A stretch of 64,000 nucleotides of DNA from Cenococcum geophilum 1.58 (GCA_001692895.1 KV748244.1:558001-622000), one strand, 5' to 3'; shown: positions 25,421 through 37,845, counted from the first letter of the stretch. Made by a program: numbers and translations. The notes: generated from the letters alone by a model not told the origin.

Positions 25421-25860
25421 TATATAAAAATTTTAAAAGTTAATAACTAAGTAAGAAGTTAAACTACGTTAAACTAGAATCTTTTAAAATTATATAAAGG
25501 ATTTTACTAGTTATATTTAAGTTAAACCTATTAGCTAAGATAAAGATTTACCCTATATAGTATATTATAATGCTAGAACTAGTATATAGAAATATTAAGC
25601 CACTAGTTTATAAAGCAGACACGTATAAAGGATAAGAAGAAGATAAATAGTAAGTTTTAAAGATTATTAGTTATAAAGATATTAATAATAAAATATAGTA
25701 TAAGGTTAAGTATATAGGCTATAATAAGACTACCTAAAAACTACTAGAGAATCTAAAAAATACTATAAGAAAGGTATAAGAGTATTAGAAGAAATTAGGT
25801 TAGGAAGTATTAATAAAGAAGAATTACTAAAGAATAAGTTACCTAAGGGGGACCTAAAAA
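25421..25860 (+). pseudogene. Gypsy-1 integrase C-terminal part and chromodomain
   Basis: Resumes the frame cut at 17462. It holds the integrase tail (KIYPI*YIIMLELVY-type block near 25540) and the chromodomain, readable near 25635-25760 (LLVIKILINNKI*YKVK-like, then YNKTT* where WEP-type residues are expected). Matches Gypsy-2 36740-37150. Confidence 0.78.
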
Positions 25861-26522
25861 GAGTAGTTACTAAACTACTTAAATCTGTTTCCTTCTTAGC
25901 TAAAAGAGAATCTATTCTTTTATTACTAAGTTCCTATAAACCTTATTCTATAAGTTTCTACTCTTTAAAATAGACCTTTTTACAAACCTTTTTAAGATAG
26001 AGTAACTAAGTGGACGCCGTAATACGGGCTTTAAAAACCTTCTGCTCTATATTATAAGAATATTCTAAATTAGTATAGGCTTAAAATAGTTTACTATTTA
26101 GCTACGTAGTAATAGATTAAATATAAAACCCTAAGATAAATTAGTTAAGGAACTAGACAACTATTAAGAGCAATAGGTTATATATATTTAGTATTAGAGA
26201 TAAATTAAACGTTATAGGATAAATAAATATTCGCTTTAGTACACTTTAAATAAAAGGATAGTTATTACGAAGATAGGCTCGCTAATATACTATAAATTAA
26301 CCCCTTTTTTAAACAGCAAGAATATAAAGANNGTATAATCTNANTAAGAGATAATATNGCAGNAATAGTNNNAGCANNACGNTNNGCNTATAAANANGAA
26401 NNNNCTTTAGGTATAATAAGCAATAATATTAACTAAATTAATTAGACGGATATTATACCTTTAGTAAATAATTTAGAGATATTTAAAATCTTTAAGGATA
26501 AAGATAAAGAGAAGGGAGATAG
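25861..26522 (+). pseudogene. Gypsy-1 extra 3' frame and purine tract
   Basis: Equivalent of the unknown 3' frame of Gypsy-2 and Gypsy-3. It contains a dense cluster of ambiguous bases (26331-26404), so the reading is incomplete. It ends in the purine-rich GAGAAGGGAGATAG before the LTR. Confidence 0.6.
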
Positions 26523-26942
26523 TGTTATAGACGCTTTAAGTATAATATTATAACTACTTAAAGAAGAGTTAAAAGAAGCTAGTTAGTTAATTTAGATATA
26601 GTTTAAAATAGAGCTAATAGAGCTATATAATAAGGAATAGTAAGTAAGATTATATAACGTTATATATAGTATACGCAGTATATAAAGGGAATGTACGTAT
26701 AATATATATAATACATATCTTACGTATAAAGGGGTTTTCTTAGGAGTATAATTGTGTATTTAAAGGACTATAGTCCCTACTTAGATAGCTCTCTTCTTTG
26801 TAATAAATCTTAGAATATAATTAGAGTTAATCTATTAGGTAACCACTCTACCAATTATTATTACGTTGTTAACTTCTTATTTACCTATATACTTAGCCCA
26901 TTAATAAGTCTACCGTAGTTCCTGCTACAAGGCTTTGTTATA
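26523..26942 (+). repeat. Gypsy-1 3' LTR
   Basis: 420 bp, from TGTTATAGACGC to GGCTTTGTTATA, then the GAAAG duplication at 26943-26947. Confidence 0.9.
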
Positions 26943-26947
26943 GAAAG

Positions 26948-27230
26948 AGTGTTTTAATTTTGCGTATAGAGAGGCGGGTATATATACGCGGCACGAAGAT
27001 ATTAAGGAACTTTAACCGGCTGTTAAAGTTATTTAATTGGTTAGATTTGCCTTGCTAAAACTCCCCTATATTTAACTAAGCTAGTAGTAATTTTATATAC
27101 CCGGTATAGAAAATCCTAATTAGTCTATTTAATAGGTAGAGCTAGTAAAGCTTAATACTATCGCTTAACTTTAATAGACTAAAAATATTCTAAGGCTCGC
27201 TTATATAGGTAGGTTGCTAGTACCTTGCGG
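26948..27230 (+). repeat. Fragment related to the Copia LTR
   Basis: 26990-27060 shares AAGGAACTTTAACCGG and TAATTGGTTAGATT with 1210-1270, the start of the Copia LTR. It has many transitions, and the rest diverges. With the Copia tail at the left edge it suggests Gypsy-1 landed near or in related Copia sequence. No coding content seen. Confidence 0.55.
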
Positions 27231-27480
27231 GTAGGTTATAGGTTATTTATATACAGCCAGATTTATAGACGGTAAGGCTATATACCTATTAAATCCGCTA
27301 CTAACCCTACTTTAGCCTTATGCTATACTAATATAGCGCCGTATATACTTTGTAGGTAGGTTATAGGTTATTTATATACAGCTAGATTAGGACGGTAAGG
27401 CTATATACCCATTAGACCTACCGCTAATCTATATTTTAGCCTTATATATTATCTACGTAGTATATACGTAGAATAGTATA
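27231..27480 (+). repeat. Two-copy 125-bp direct repeat
   Basis: Units 27231-27355 and 27356-27480 share GTAGGTTATAGGTTATTTAT, ACGGTAAGGCTATATACC and TTTAGCCTTAT at the same spacing, with transitions between them. No gene. Could be the 3' noncoding part of the neighbouring reverse gypsy remnant. Confidence 0.8.
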
Positions 27481-29425
27481 TAAGTTATCGGTATAAGTTA
27501 CTACTAGTAGGTCACTAGTAGGTTATAGACCCTAGTTAAATAAACGGGCCTATTCTCTAATATATAAACAATCTGCTTAGCTAGTATAGAGTAACAGATT
27601 AGGTTTAGGAAGGGTGCTTTCTAAATTAAGGCTATAGTTCTTATAGTAATTATTACTTATTCTTTAATCCCTTAAGACGTCCTCTACTCCACTTTAATAC
27701 AGGTTATATTTTAATAGTAGCGCTTACTTTTCGCCTATACTTTAGCTATAAGGCTAGGGTGTCCCGCTTGCGGTACTTATTTAATAGTTATTAATAATTC
27801 TTAAGTTCTATCTCGTATTTCTATTTATTATACTTATTTAACTATCTTAGCTATTTAATAAGGTACTATAGTTATCTAGTATAATCCTAATAGGCAATAA
27901 TTACTTTTACTTCCTAGCTACCTTCCTTAAGCTCTTTTACTACTAGGGGTTAAAACCTAGGGCGTAACTTATAAGGCTTTAGTAAGGAGATATAAAAGAC
28001 TAGGTAGAGCTATACTATAATAAGTAGGAGCTCTAGCTTATATACTTACTGCCCTACGCACTTTAGGATCTAAAATAGTTCTATAAACTTATAGTTAAGC
28101 TTTTTATAGGGACGTTTTAAGCGGATATTCTTAAAGGAGAGCAGAACTTATTTACTAACGGCGAAGTGCTTAGCTAAATAGTAACGGTTATAGTATTTTA
28201 CCTAAAGCTTTTAGGCATACATTATTAACGCCGTCGCTACCTTATATATAAGGCGTAGGCGTTATAGGTACGTCTCTATAAGTTAGACGTTTATTAACTT
28301 AGACCCCTCCCTACCTTACTAGGCGTCTTAAACGCTATCCAGAACTCTATTTAGGACGTTTAGTAGCTAGCTATAGGCGAGCTTAATAGGGGAACGCTTT
28401 ATTATAGTATAGACCTTAGAGTTATAGGTAAAGGCTACTTCTTTAAGGAGGGAGGCTTAATTAGACTATTCCTAGTTTGTAAATATATATAGGTATACCT
28501 TAAGCTCCTAGTTCTAACGCTCTATTTAACTATCTATCTACGGGTAAAATATAGTGCTAAGTTTATATTAAACGCGGAGATAGTAGTATATAGTGCTTTA
28601 GTACTCGCTTATAAATACACTACCCCTATTAGAGATAATATTATTTAGAGGCCCTATTTATATAAAGACTCTAAATAAGAGTTCTGTAAGTTGCGTAGCA
28701 TTAATTATCTTATACACTAAATAGTAGCGCACTAGCTTTATAAAACGGTCTATAAGGATAAGAACGGAGTTATACTCTACGCTATTAGAAGTCTTAGACT
28801 CTAGGAAATCTATAATAAAGTTAAGTAAATAATGCCGCTAAGCTTAAGTAGGGGCCTAAAGAGGCTACAGCTTACTATAGGGTTTATAGCGGCGCGATTT
28901 AGAGCGTTAGTAGGTATTTATAGAGGTCCTAAGTAAGGCCATTTTAAGCATACTTCCGCGCGATTACCTTAAAGGTATAGTTAAAACCATAGTAGCCGCC
29001 TATAGGATTGTTATAATTTCGCTTAAGGATCTCCTATTATAGTAGTATGTAATTTAGCACCTAGACCTTATTATTTTACCTTAGAAGTCCTTAATTATTA
29101 AGGGTATAGTTCTTATTACTAGTAGGAACTTATTTTTAGGCTAACTAATTATATATAGAGCGTGTAAGGGCATCCCTTTTTTATATTCTATAAATAAAAT
29201 TAACTAGTAACTTAGGGGGGTATTCTATAAACGCCATTTTGGCTAAAGTAGCTACTACTACCTCTTACTATAGCACGAGACTTTGCGTAAAGTTAGTGCT
29301 AGTAAAGTAATATATAATACGTAGGTAACTCACTAGGTTATTATAGGGGACTATAGCCTAGGCTAAGGGGTCTTCCCTAAGGCTAAGCGCTATTAGGCTA
29401 GTTAAGGTAGTTTTAAAAAGAATAG
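27481..29425 (-). pseudogene. Reverse gypsy pol remnant: integrase and C-terminal domain
   Basis: Reverse strand, right to left: RNase H/integrase linker (about 29170-29400), integrase zinc region with NPIGGYYGFNYTFKVIARKY near 28950 (normally dPlgGHfG...), core with HHxx-to-YDSVLV-type blocks about 28700, the second catalytic region (GVVYLQASTKALYTT near 28600) and the C-terminal block KKLNYKFIELF then QQVYKLELL and VFYISLLKPYKLRPR near 27950-28110. Its distinct sequence shows it is not the Gypsy-1/2/3 family. Cut at 29425 by the LTR that follows. RT, RNase H and gag are not seen. Confidence 0.8.
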
Positions 29426-29703
29426 TGTGGGAGGGTACGACCTCTCTAAGATAGGAAAGTCTCAGTGCTGTCTGTTAGTCGGTCGGTCAGTCTGTCGGTT
29501 AGTCACTATTAGTCAGAATTAAGCAGTAAGAAGAGAAAGAAAAGAGTATATTGAAGGAAAATTATATGTTTATTGGTCTTGCCTAAGTTATTAAAGACTC
29601 TAAGGGCTCTAAACCAATCTATATAACTTATAAAAGGCCTAGGCTCTCCTAAAGCTATACCTATTCTAGATGTTAAATCTAGGGCCTAAATTACACCACC
29701 ACA
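29426..29703 (-). repeat. LTR of a second retrotransposon family (probable 3' LTR)
   Basis: 278 bp; the reverse strand runs TGTGGTGGTGTAATTTAGGC to CCTCCCACA. It shares GACAGACAGCACTG-type, CTTTCCTATCT and GGTCGTACCCTCC blocks with the LTR at 62772-63020. The reverse strand upstream (29704-29715) is purine-rich GGGGAGGTA, as a 3' LTR requires, so its element extends to the right. The 5' LTR was not found. Confidence 0.78.
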
Positions 29704-30311
29704 TACCTCCCCTACCTAAGTTATTGTCCCCTAACGACTTTCGAAACTCTAAAACTCCTTATCTTTAAAACGAAGGCGCGGTAGGTAATTATATACATTC
29801 CTTGCCCTTACTATAAACCCAAGATAGTAAATAAAAAGACTCCGTTTTAGTTAAATAAGACCGTTCTTATCTACTTAGCTAAGTAGTAAGAGAGACTTTA
29901 AACTGGCGGCTCTTAGATAATATAGCTCTTTTACGCCCTTCTATTTGCTTAGTTCTATTTTATAATTCTTTAGGCAACTCTATATAACTCTATCCTTCTA
30001 CAACAACTAGGGGCACTCTACTTAGATCTACCGTAATAGCTAAAGGATTAATTCTATTATTAATGCAATAAAAGTAAGAGCGGCTATTAAAGCATTCCAT
30101 CTTAGTTACACGCATTAGCTTAAACGTATCTTTATAATTCTTAACGGCCCTAAGACGGTAGGAATGTATCTATTTCCCAACTTCGTTCCCGTTACTATTA
30201 AGAAGAAGGTTATAATCTTAAATTACCGCTAGAGAATCCTATTATTATTTACTAAGAAGGGCGTTAGATAGAGCGCTGGTAGCTATAAGCTTAACTACTA
30301 TAGGGAAGTAA
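29704..30311 (-). pseudogene. Unrecognised reverse frame, C-terminal part, upstream of the LTR
   Basis: Reverse strand reads long RIP-interrupted stretches such as GNEVGKQIHSYRLRAVKNYK, TKMECFNSRSYFYCINN and NPLAITVDLSRVPLVVVEGQ. It continues in register across Gypsy-2 from 38293. I do not recognise a family. It sits where the end of a polyprotein, or an extra frame, of the element owning the LTR at 29426 would be. The last ~150 bases before the LTR look noncoding. Confidence 0.5.
30307..30311. repeat. Gypsy-2 target-site duplication, left (AGTAA)
   Basis: AGTAA directly before the LTR. The right partner at 38288-38292 is AGTGA. The single difference is TpG>TpA, the RIP change. Confidence 0.8.
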
Positions 30312-30738
30312 TGTTATGGACGCTTTAAGTACAATATTATAACTACTTAGGGAAGAGTCGGAAGAAGCTAGTTAGTTGATTTAAGTACGGTTTAGGATGG
30401 AGCCGATAGAGCTATGTGACGAGGAATGGTAACCGAGGTCACGTGACGTAATCTATGTAATCTAAAGGATCTGTATAATCCGTGATAGAGTAGATAGAGC
30501 ACACGTATATTATATACTAGAAGGATTTTATAGGAGCACGGTTGTGTATTTAAGGACCTTTAGTCCCTACTTAAATAGTTCCTTCTTTATAGTAATTCTT
30601 AGAATATAATTAGAGTTAATCTATTAGGTAACCACTCCACTAGTTATTATTACATTGTTAACTTTTATACTTGCATTTCCTATATACCTAGCCTAATAAT
30701 AGGACCTACCGTAGTTCTTGCTATAAGGTTCCGTTATA
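30312..30738 (+). repeat. Gypsy-2 5' LTR
   Basis: 427 bp, TGTTATGGACGC to TTCCGTTATA. TAATTACTACCTAG follows, where the primer-binding site should be; original TGG may read TAG there. tRNA not assigned. Confidence 0.93.
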
Positions 30739-30782
30739 TAATTACTACCTAGTTATAGTATTAAATATAGAAAGTTAAATAA

Positions 30783-33700
30783 TATGCCACTAAAAGCAGC
30801 CACTATAACGCTATTAACGGCGGCAACTACTTTAAGGTTAGGGGGTGATACCAGTATAGTGGACTGACTCGCAACAACCTGAAATAGTAGGATAATTATA
30901 AGAAATAGTTAACTAGTTAATAGAAAATAATGTAGTACTTAAAAATAGGATTAACGGGATAGGCGCAGTAAAGGTTAAGTTACTATTAATTAAAAGATTC
31001 TTAGGAGAGAGATTAAAGCTTAAAGGATTTCTTACGTAAATACACTTTAAAGTTGCGTAAGAAAGAGTAAAGCTGGTAATACCTATAGATTAAATAGCGT
31101 ATACAGGGTTATTCTTAATAGGAAGAGCACTTAAATAGTTTAAGCTTTACCTTATAGAGATATAAGTAAACGGAATAATAACTATAAACTAAGAGGTATA
31201 GTTTATATTTTTAAGCTAGAACGGATTTGTGGAATAACTTATATAAATATTTAGAGACCTAAAGGCGATAACTATGGCGGAAAGAAAACTCTAAGATATT
31301 ATATAGCGAACCTTAGTAATTAAGTATATAACGTAGTTTTAAATATTAGTAATATAAGTTAAGTGGAATAATAAGGCGCTTATGGCACAGTATAAGTAAG
31401 GACTTAAGGCTAAAGTCTAGGACGTAATTATTCTAATAAAAGATGCGGATACCCTAAGGGAACTAATAGATTAAGTAATAAAGATTAATAATAGGATCTA
31501 CTAAAGGGAATAGACTAAGCGAGGTTAGGATAAAGTTTTATAGTTATATAAGACGTAGAGCACATAATAACTAAAGCTAAGTTAGAAACTATGGTATAGC
31601 GCAGAGCTAATAGACCTAAGTGGTACTAAAGAAGCCTATAAGAAATGGAGTAAGAAACTATAGAAATCTAAAGGTTAAGGATCTAGTAATTATAGGAACA
31701 AGGAGCAGAGGCTAAACTAGGGATCTTAGTAGTAGAAGACGTTTAGGCAGACTCTATAGTAAAGTTAATAGTTTAGAGAGGGAGCTTATATAAATTGCGG
31801 GAAATAAGGTTACTTCGTAAGGGATTATAAGGATAGTTAGAGTTACTATATAATAAAGGGAACTAGACTAGTAGCAGAAGATATATACGTATAGAGAAAT
31901 AATAGTATATTACGAGAAATAAAGGAATATTTAATTAGAAGTTTCGCGTTTTATTATAATAACGTATACCGAATTTATAAGGACGCTAAATATAGCGTAA
32001 GCTATTGGCTATAGGAGCCAAAATCTATAGAATATAAAGGAACTAATAAACCAGTTTGTAGATTGGATATTAAGGATAATAAATTTAACAAAGGCGAAAT
32101 ATTTTATAACGATAAGGTAATAAGGGCGGCTTACTAGGAGTACGTAGACCTTAAAGATGTTATACTAGAAGTAGAGGATAATTCTACTATAGAATAGGGA
32201 ACATTAGTAGGGATTAAGACCCCACTAAATATAATATCTATTGCTTTATAAGATGTAAGAGAAGTAGGATAATAAACCGCTTCGGCACTTAATAAAGGCA
32301 AAAAGCTAAAGGCTTAAGATTCTTATAACGAGATAAAAGATAACTAAGATTTTTAAGAAGAGATAAGGTATACCTAAGGACCTATAACGGACGAAAACCA
32401 ATAAAGTAGGGTAGTAGCTTAGTTTAGAGATATATAAATAAGCTTGGGATAAGAATTCCTAATAGTATAAGAGTCTTAAAATAAGATAAATAAGATTTAA
32501 GACTTTTAAGAAGAGATAAGAATACTATAAACGCCTAGTTAGACTAAGGTAGGGGCTAAGCTTAAGTTAGAAGCAAGCTTAGGATTAAAGAATCTAAGGG
32601 ACTAAGAATTTAGAGTATAAATTAGGACACCTATAAGTAAGAAGTAGGGAGCTTCTATATAGATTAGAGAATCTATAATATAAACAGTAGTTAGACTAGG
32701 AGATAGGTATATAGACCTAGAGGACTTACCGGGAGAACGTAGTGTTTAGCCTAAAGATTAAAAAGTTAATACTAAGATTAAAAAGTAAGAAGACTTTAAG
32801 GATTAGAGCGTGAGATATAAACTAAAGAAAACTATAAAAGAATTTAGATAAAGAATTATTGTATAGCAAGAATAGAAACTAGATAAGAGATCTAGTATAT
32901 TAGGACGTATAAGGGATAGAGTGCCCATATAAAGGATTACTAATAGGCCTAGAGTAGGCATACTAAGAGCTAAGTGGCTTACTAAATTGGAATAAGAAGA
33001 GGATTTAGGGATTCCTACTAGGTTTAAGAAACGATATACTAAGGGTTGTTACGATATAGTAATAAGAAGATACTTCCTTATGAATAAGCTATATACACTC
33101 TAGCAGCTATACTAAAAGTGGTATAAACAACGACATAATGATAAGTGGGAAGATTTCTATATGTAGTTAGATGAAAAAGTTATCTAAGACTACCCGATTA
33201 CGGAAAAGGCTATAACTTATATTAAGGGAGCCTTAATTATAACATTAAAAGATCTAGAGGAACAATTAGAGGATTAAAGAAGTAAGAAACGCATCTTAGT
33301 ACCTATAAATAAAGTTATAATATTTAGATTAGCATAATAAAGGTTTAAACTTAAGGATAAAGACGAACTAAGAGTTAACCTAAAGCACTTAGTATACTAT
33401 ACGCTATTATAGATTGCATACATAGATAATATATATAAAATGCATAAAAATCTAAAAGAAAAGAATTGGAAATACTCTATAAGGATATATTGGATAATAG
33501 ATAAGCAATAATATAGGAATGCTAAGTATATATATAGCTAGCATCTAGCGGAAGTTTAGGAATTAGGCGACTTAATACTTTAACTAAAAAGATTCCTTAT
33601 AGAAGAATGCTTAAATAGATAATAGTAGTAGGAATGCCTAGAGAATACGTATTTATAGTATATTAAAGATAAAAAGCGAACTAGGTATTAGCCAAAGAAT

Positions 33701-33800
33701 AAGCTAAGTGCGATAGGATTAAGTAGCTAATAGTTAAGAAAAGTAGAGGCCTACGGGACCAAAGGGAGCCAGTAGTAGAGCCTTAGACCCTTAAAGGAAT
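30783..33800 (+). pseudogene. Gypsy-2 gag with CCHC knuckle and long C-terminal extension
   Basis: ATG at 30783-30785, reading MPLKAATITPLTAATTLRL and then GGDTSIVD. A capsid-like region follows (IGRALK*FKLYL near 31120). The zinc knuckle near 31790-31830 reads YINCGK*GYFVRDY: one Cys is kept, and the other Cys/His positions are Tyr, each reachable by one RIP transition. About 640 more codons follow before protease, without a domain I recognise. That is unusually long for a Gypsy gag and is conserved in all copies. Confidence 0.82.
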
Positions 33801-36800
33801 TTAAGGTTAATACCTAAATTTATAAGTTAAATGGTAAGATTAATAGTTTAAGGCGTTAATAGATAGTAGAGCAATAAGGAACTATATCTCGCTAGTAGTA
33901 GTTAAAAAAATAGGATTGCCTTATAGACAGAAAGAGTAACCTTACCTATTAGTGATAATTTTAGGAGATCTAATAGCCTATAGAGGAGGGATTATTAATC
34001 TTAAAATAGGACCTATTTAGTTAACCATTATAGGGAGATAGATCGTGATGTCTTTCGATATATTACTATTAGGAAATAATAAGGTAGTACTAAGAATACC
34101 TTAGTTACAGGAATATAATCTAAAGATTAATTAGATTATAGGTTAGGTCGATATTAGGGATACTTAACACCATAAAATGCGACAATAAGTTAAGCTAGTA
34201 TAGTACTAAGTAGGAGTAACCTATAAAGAAATAGAAAAAGGGCTAAGCCATATACTAAAGAGATACCGTAAGTATGGTAAGAAACTATAGTTACTAAAAA
34301 GTAAAAAGCTGTTAGAGTATATAGTATAGGACTATAAGATAGAATTGAAACTAGGAATAAGTTTAAGGTTTTTTCCAATCTATAAGCTTACTAAAGAGGA
34401 AGGTAGAGCATTAAAGGAGTTTATCTAAGAAAACTTACGAAAGGGATATATTAGACTATTACAATTATTAGCGGGATATCCAGTACTATTTGTATTAAAG
34501 AAAAATGGTAAGCTAAGGCTATATATTAACTATAGATAGTTAAACAGCATTACTAAAAAGGATAGGTATCCTTTACCCTTAATTAGTGAAATTTAAGACA
34601 GGATAGGTAACGCGTAAATCTTTATAAAGATAGATCTAAGATAGGCGTACTATTAGATTAGAATTAAGTAAGGCGACAAATAGAAGGCAGCCTTTAGGTT
34701 AAAGGAAGAACTATATAAACTATTAGTTATACAATTAGGCTTATAAACGCGCTAGTAATGTTCTAGAAGCGTATTAATAATGTATTAGAAGAATACTTAG
34801 ATAAATTTGTTATAGTATATCTTAATATTATTATTATCTACTTAATAACTAAGGAAGAATATAAAGAATACGTTAAATGGGTTTTAAAGAGACTATAAGA
34901 AGAATAGATGCTAGTAGTAATTAAAAAATACGAGTTCTTTACTAGGAAGACTAATTTTATAGGATTTATTATTAAATTAGGCTAACTTAATATAGATCTA
35001 AAGAAGATCGAGGCTATAGTAAATTAGTAAGAACTAGAGAATATTACGCAGTTAAGATTGTTTTAGGGTTTTGCAATTACTATAGAAGGTTTATAGCGTA
35101 GTAGTTAAAGGATATTAAGCTACTTACGCAACTAATAAAGAAAGAAGAACTATAGGTATAGGGAAAGGAGTAGTAAGAACTATATAAGAAAATTAAGGAA
35201 TTGTTTACCTAGGAGCTAGTTCCTAAAATTTACTAACTAGGACTAAAGACGGTTATAGAAATAGATGCATTAAACTATATACTAAGGGCGTACTTTATAT
35301 AGAAATATTAAGATAGATGGCACCTAGTGGCATATTATAGTTAAAAAATAATACTACTAGAGTTAAACTATAATATCTATAATAAGGAGTTACTAGGTAT
35401 AGTTATAGTACTAAAGGAATAAAGAGTATTCTTATAAGGTATAGAGAAACTATTTATAGTTAAGATAGATTATAAGAACCTAATAGGATTCCTAATAATA
35501 AAGGAACTTAACTAAAGATAGGTTAGATGGGTAGAGATGCTTACGGAATACTATTTTAAGATTTAGTATACTAAGGGCACGGACAATATATAAGTAAATG
35601 CTCTAAGTTAGAAGGCTAAACTATAAAATAAAGAAAAGCTATTAGGGGCTTTACTATAAAAAGATATAGACAGACTAATTAGATATAATTACCTAAAAAT
35701 TATAGTAACTTAAGAAAAGGAACTAAAGAGAGTTTATAAAACACTAAGTAGCTTTTAGGTATAAAGAATTCTAGAGGTATAACTAGAAGATCTATAGATG
35801 GATATATACAAAAATTGAGAAGTAACGTATATTCTAAGAAGCATAGCAGAGTAATTTATAGAGGAATTCTATAAGGGATTAACTTAAGGACACAACGGAG
35901 CCATGGGCTTAGTGTTAAGACTTTAGAAGGAGTATATTATTAATGGAATCTAGAGAATAGCTAGGAAGGTCACTAAGGAGTATTTAGATTACTAAAGGAA
36001 TAAACTAATAAGGTATAAGCTATATAGAGGGCTATAACCTATTAAAACATTAGAAAGACTATAGGAGGTTATATTATAGGACTTTATTATTAAGTTACTA
36101 AAGTTAAAAGACCCTATTACCGGATAAGATTATAACGCAATCTTAGTAATAGTAGATAAGCTTATAAAGTAGGGATACTTTATAGTATATACGGAAGAAA
36201 TCTTAGCGGAAGATGTCGCTAGAATCTATATTAAAGAAGTATTTATAAGATATAGAGTACTAAGCAAGATTATATTAGATAAAGATTTAAAATTTATAGT
36301 AGTATTTTAGGAGGCATTCTTAGCGGAATAAGGAGTTAGAGTAGTAACTTTTACTATATACTATCTGCAGATAAATAGTTAAACGGAAAGATTAAATTAG
36401 ATATTAGAGCAGTATCTAAGATATTATATTAATTATACATAGAATAATTGGGTATCGCTATTACTAGTTATATAGTTTATATATAATATAACACTATAAG
36501 AAGGGATAGGTATATTACTATTTAAAGCAAATTACGGATATGAGCTAAAAATATTATTGTTACTATAATAAGTAAAGAAAACAAGTAGTATAGTTAAAGA
36601 GAGAATAAAGATACTAATAAATCTTTATATAGAACTTATGGAATTAGTAAAGAAAGTATAAGAAAGAATAAAAAGGTACTATAATACTAAGAGATCTAAG
36701 GGACTAGATCTTAAGGAGGGAGATAAAGTATAGCTACTATATAAAAATTTCAAGAGTCGACAACTAAGTAAGAAGTTGGACTATATTAGACTAGGACCCT

Positions 36801-37185
36801 TTAAAATTGTATAGAAGATTTTACTAGTTATATTTAAGTTAAACCTACTAGCTAAAGTAAAGATCTACCCTATATAGTATATTATAATGCTAGAGCTAGT
36901 ATATCAGAATATTAAGCCACCGGTTTACGAGGCAGACATATATAAAGGATAAGAAGAAAATAAATAATAAGTTTTAAAGATTGTTAGCTACAAGGACATT
37001 AACAACAAAACATAGTATAAGGTTAAGTGGATAGGTTATAATAAGACTACCTAAAAGCCACTAAAAAATTTAAAGAACGCTATAAGAAAGGTATAGGAGT
37101 ATCGGAAAAAATTAGGTTAGGTAGTATTAATAAAAAAGGATCGCTAAAGAATAAGTCACCTAAGGGGGACCTAAGAAGAGTAGTT
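33801..37185 (+). pseudogene. Gypsy-2 pol: protease, RT, RNase H, integrase, chromodomain
   Basis: Protease near 33850-34160 shows VDSRAIRNYISL: the DSGA active site has Gly changed to Arg by GGA>AGA after T. RT spans about 34375-34900 (YPVLFVLKKNGKLRLYINYR, PLPLISEI, then a 1-base deletion near 34732 and YLNIIIIYL instead of YxDD). RNase H is 35240-35620 (IDALNYILRAYF, LNYNIYNKELLGIVIVLK). Integrase is 35880-36760 (HNGAMGLVL zinc region, IVIVDK and IILDKDLKF core blocks, QTERLNQ). The chromodomain is about 36960-37110 (YKDINNKT*YKVK*IGYNKTT). Order and chromodomain place it among fungal chromoviruses. Confidence 0.9.
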
Positions 37186-37845
37186 GCTAAACTACTCGGA
37201 CCTATTTCCTTCTCTATTGGAAGAGAATCCGTTCTTTTATTACTAAGTTCCTATAGACCCTATTCTATAAGTTTCTACTTCTTAAAACGGACCTTCTTAT
37301 AAACCTTCTTAAGACGGATTAACTAAGTAAACGCCGCAAGACGAGACTTAAGGGCCCGTTGCTAAGCTTTAATAGCCTCTTATTTAGTATTATAGAAATG
37401 GCGTAACTCCGCTAGAGTAACAGACAGTTTATTATCTAGCTGCGCAGTAGCAGATTAAATATAAGACCCTATAGCAAATTAATTAGGGAATTAGATAACT
37501 ATTAAGAATAATAGGTCGCGTATATTTAGTATTAGAGACGGAGTAAACGTTATAGGACGAATAAATATTTGCTTTAGTGCACTTTAAGTAAAAGGACGGT
37601 TATTACGAAGATGGATTTGCCAGCGTAATATAAACTAGCCCCTCTTTTAAATAACGAGAATACGGAGACGGTATAATCTTACTAAGAGATAATATCGCAA
37701 CTATAGTGCGAATACGATGAGCAGTTAAAGAAGAAGAAATTACTTTAGGTATAATAAGTAACGATATTAACCAAATTAATTAGACGGATATTATACCTCT
37801 AGTAAACGACTTAGAGATATTAGGAATCTTTAAGGACAAAGATAA
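37186..37845 (+). pseudogene. Gypsy-2 extra 3' frame of unknown function
   Basis: After the chromodomain the forward frame reads, with RIP-type stops, QIKYKTL, RIIGRVYLVLETE, FALVHFK*KDGYYEDGFASV, REYGDGIILLRDNIATIV and DIIPLVNDLEILGIF, ending at the purine tract. The same protein is readable in Gypsy-3, where EYGDG is EHGDG (His>Tyr being a RIP change here). About 220 codons. No homologue recognised. Candidate third frame or polyprotein extension. Confidence 0.62.

Larger units (their letters stand above)
4576..26942 (+). mobile_element. Gypsy-1: chromovirus-type LTR retrotransposon split by three later insertions
   Basis: 420-bp LTRs at 4576-4995 and 26523-26942 are flanked by the perfect 5-bp duplication GAAAG, so both ends belong to one insertion. 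Subtracting the pogo element (7250-9090), the DIRS-like element (about 12227-16948) and Gypsy-3 (17463-25415) with their duplications leaves about 7.8 kb, the size of intact Gypsy-2. Coding order is gag, protease, RT, RNase H, integrase, chromodomain, then an extra 3' frame. Sequence resumes in register across each insertion when compared with Gypsy-2. It is heavily RIP-damaged and coding-dead. Confidence 0.93.
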
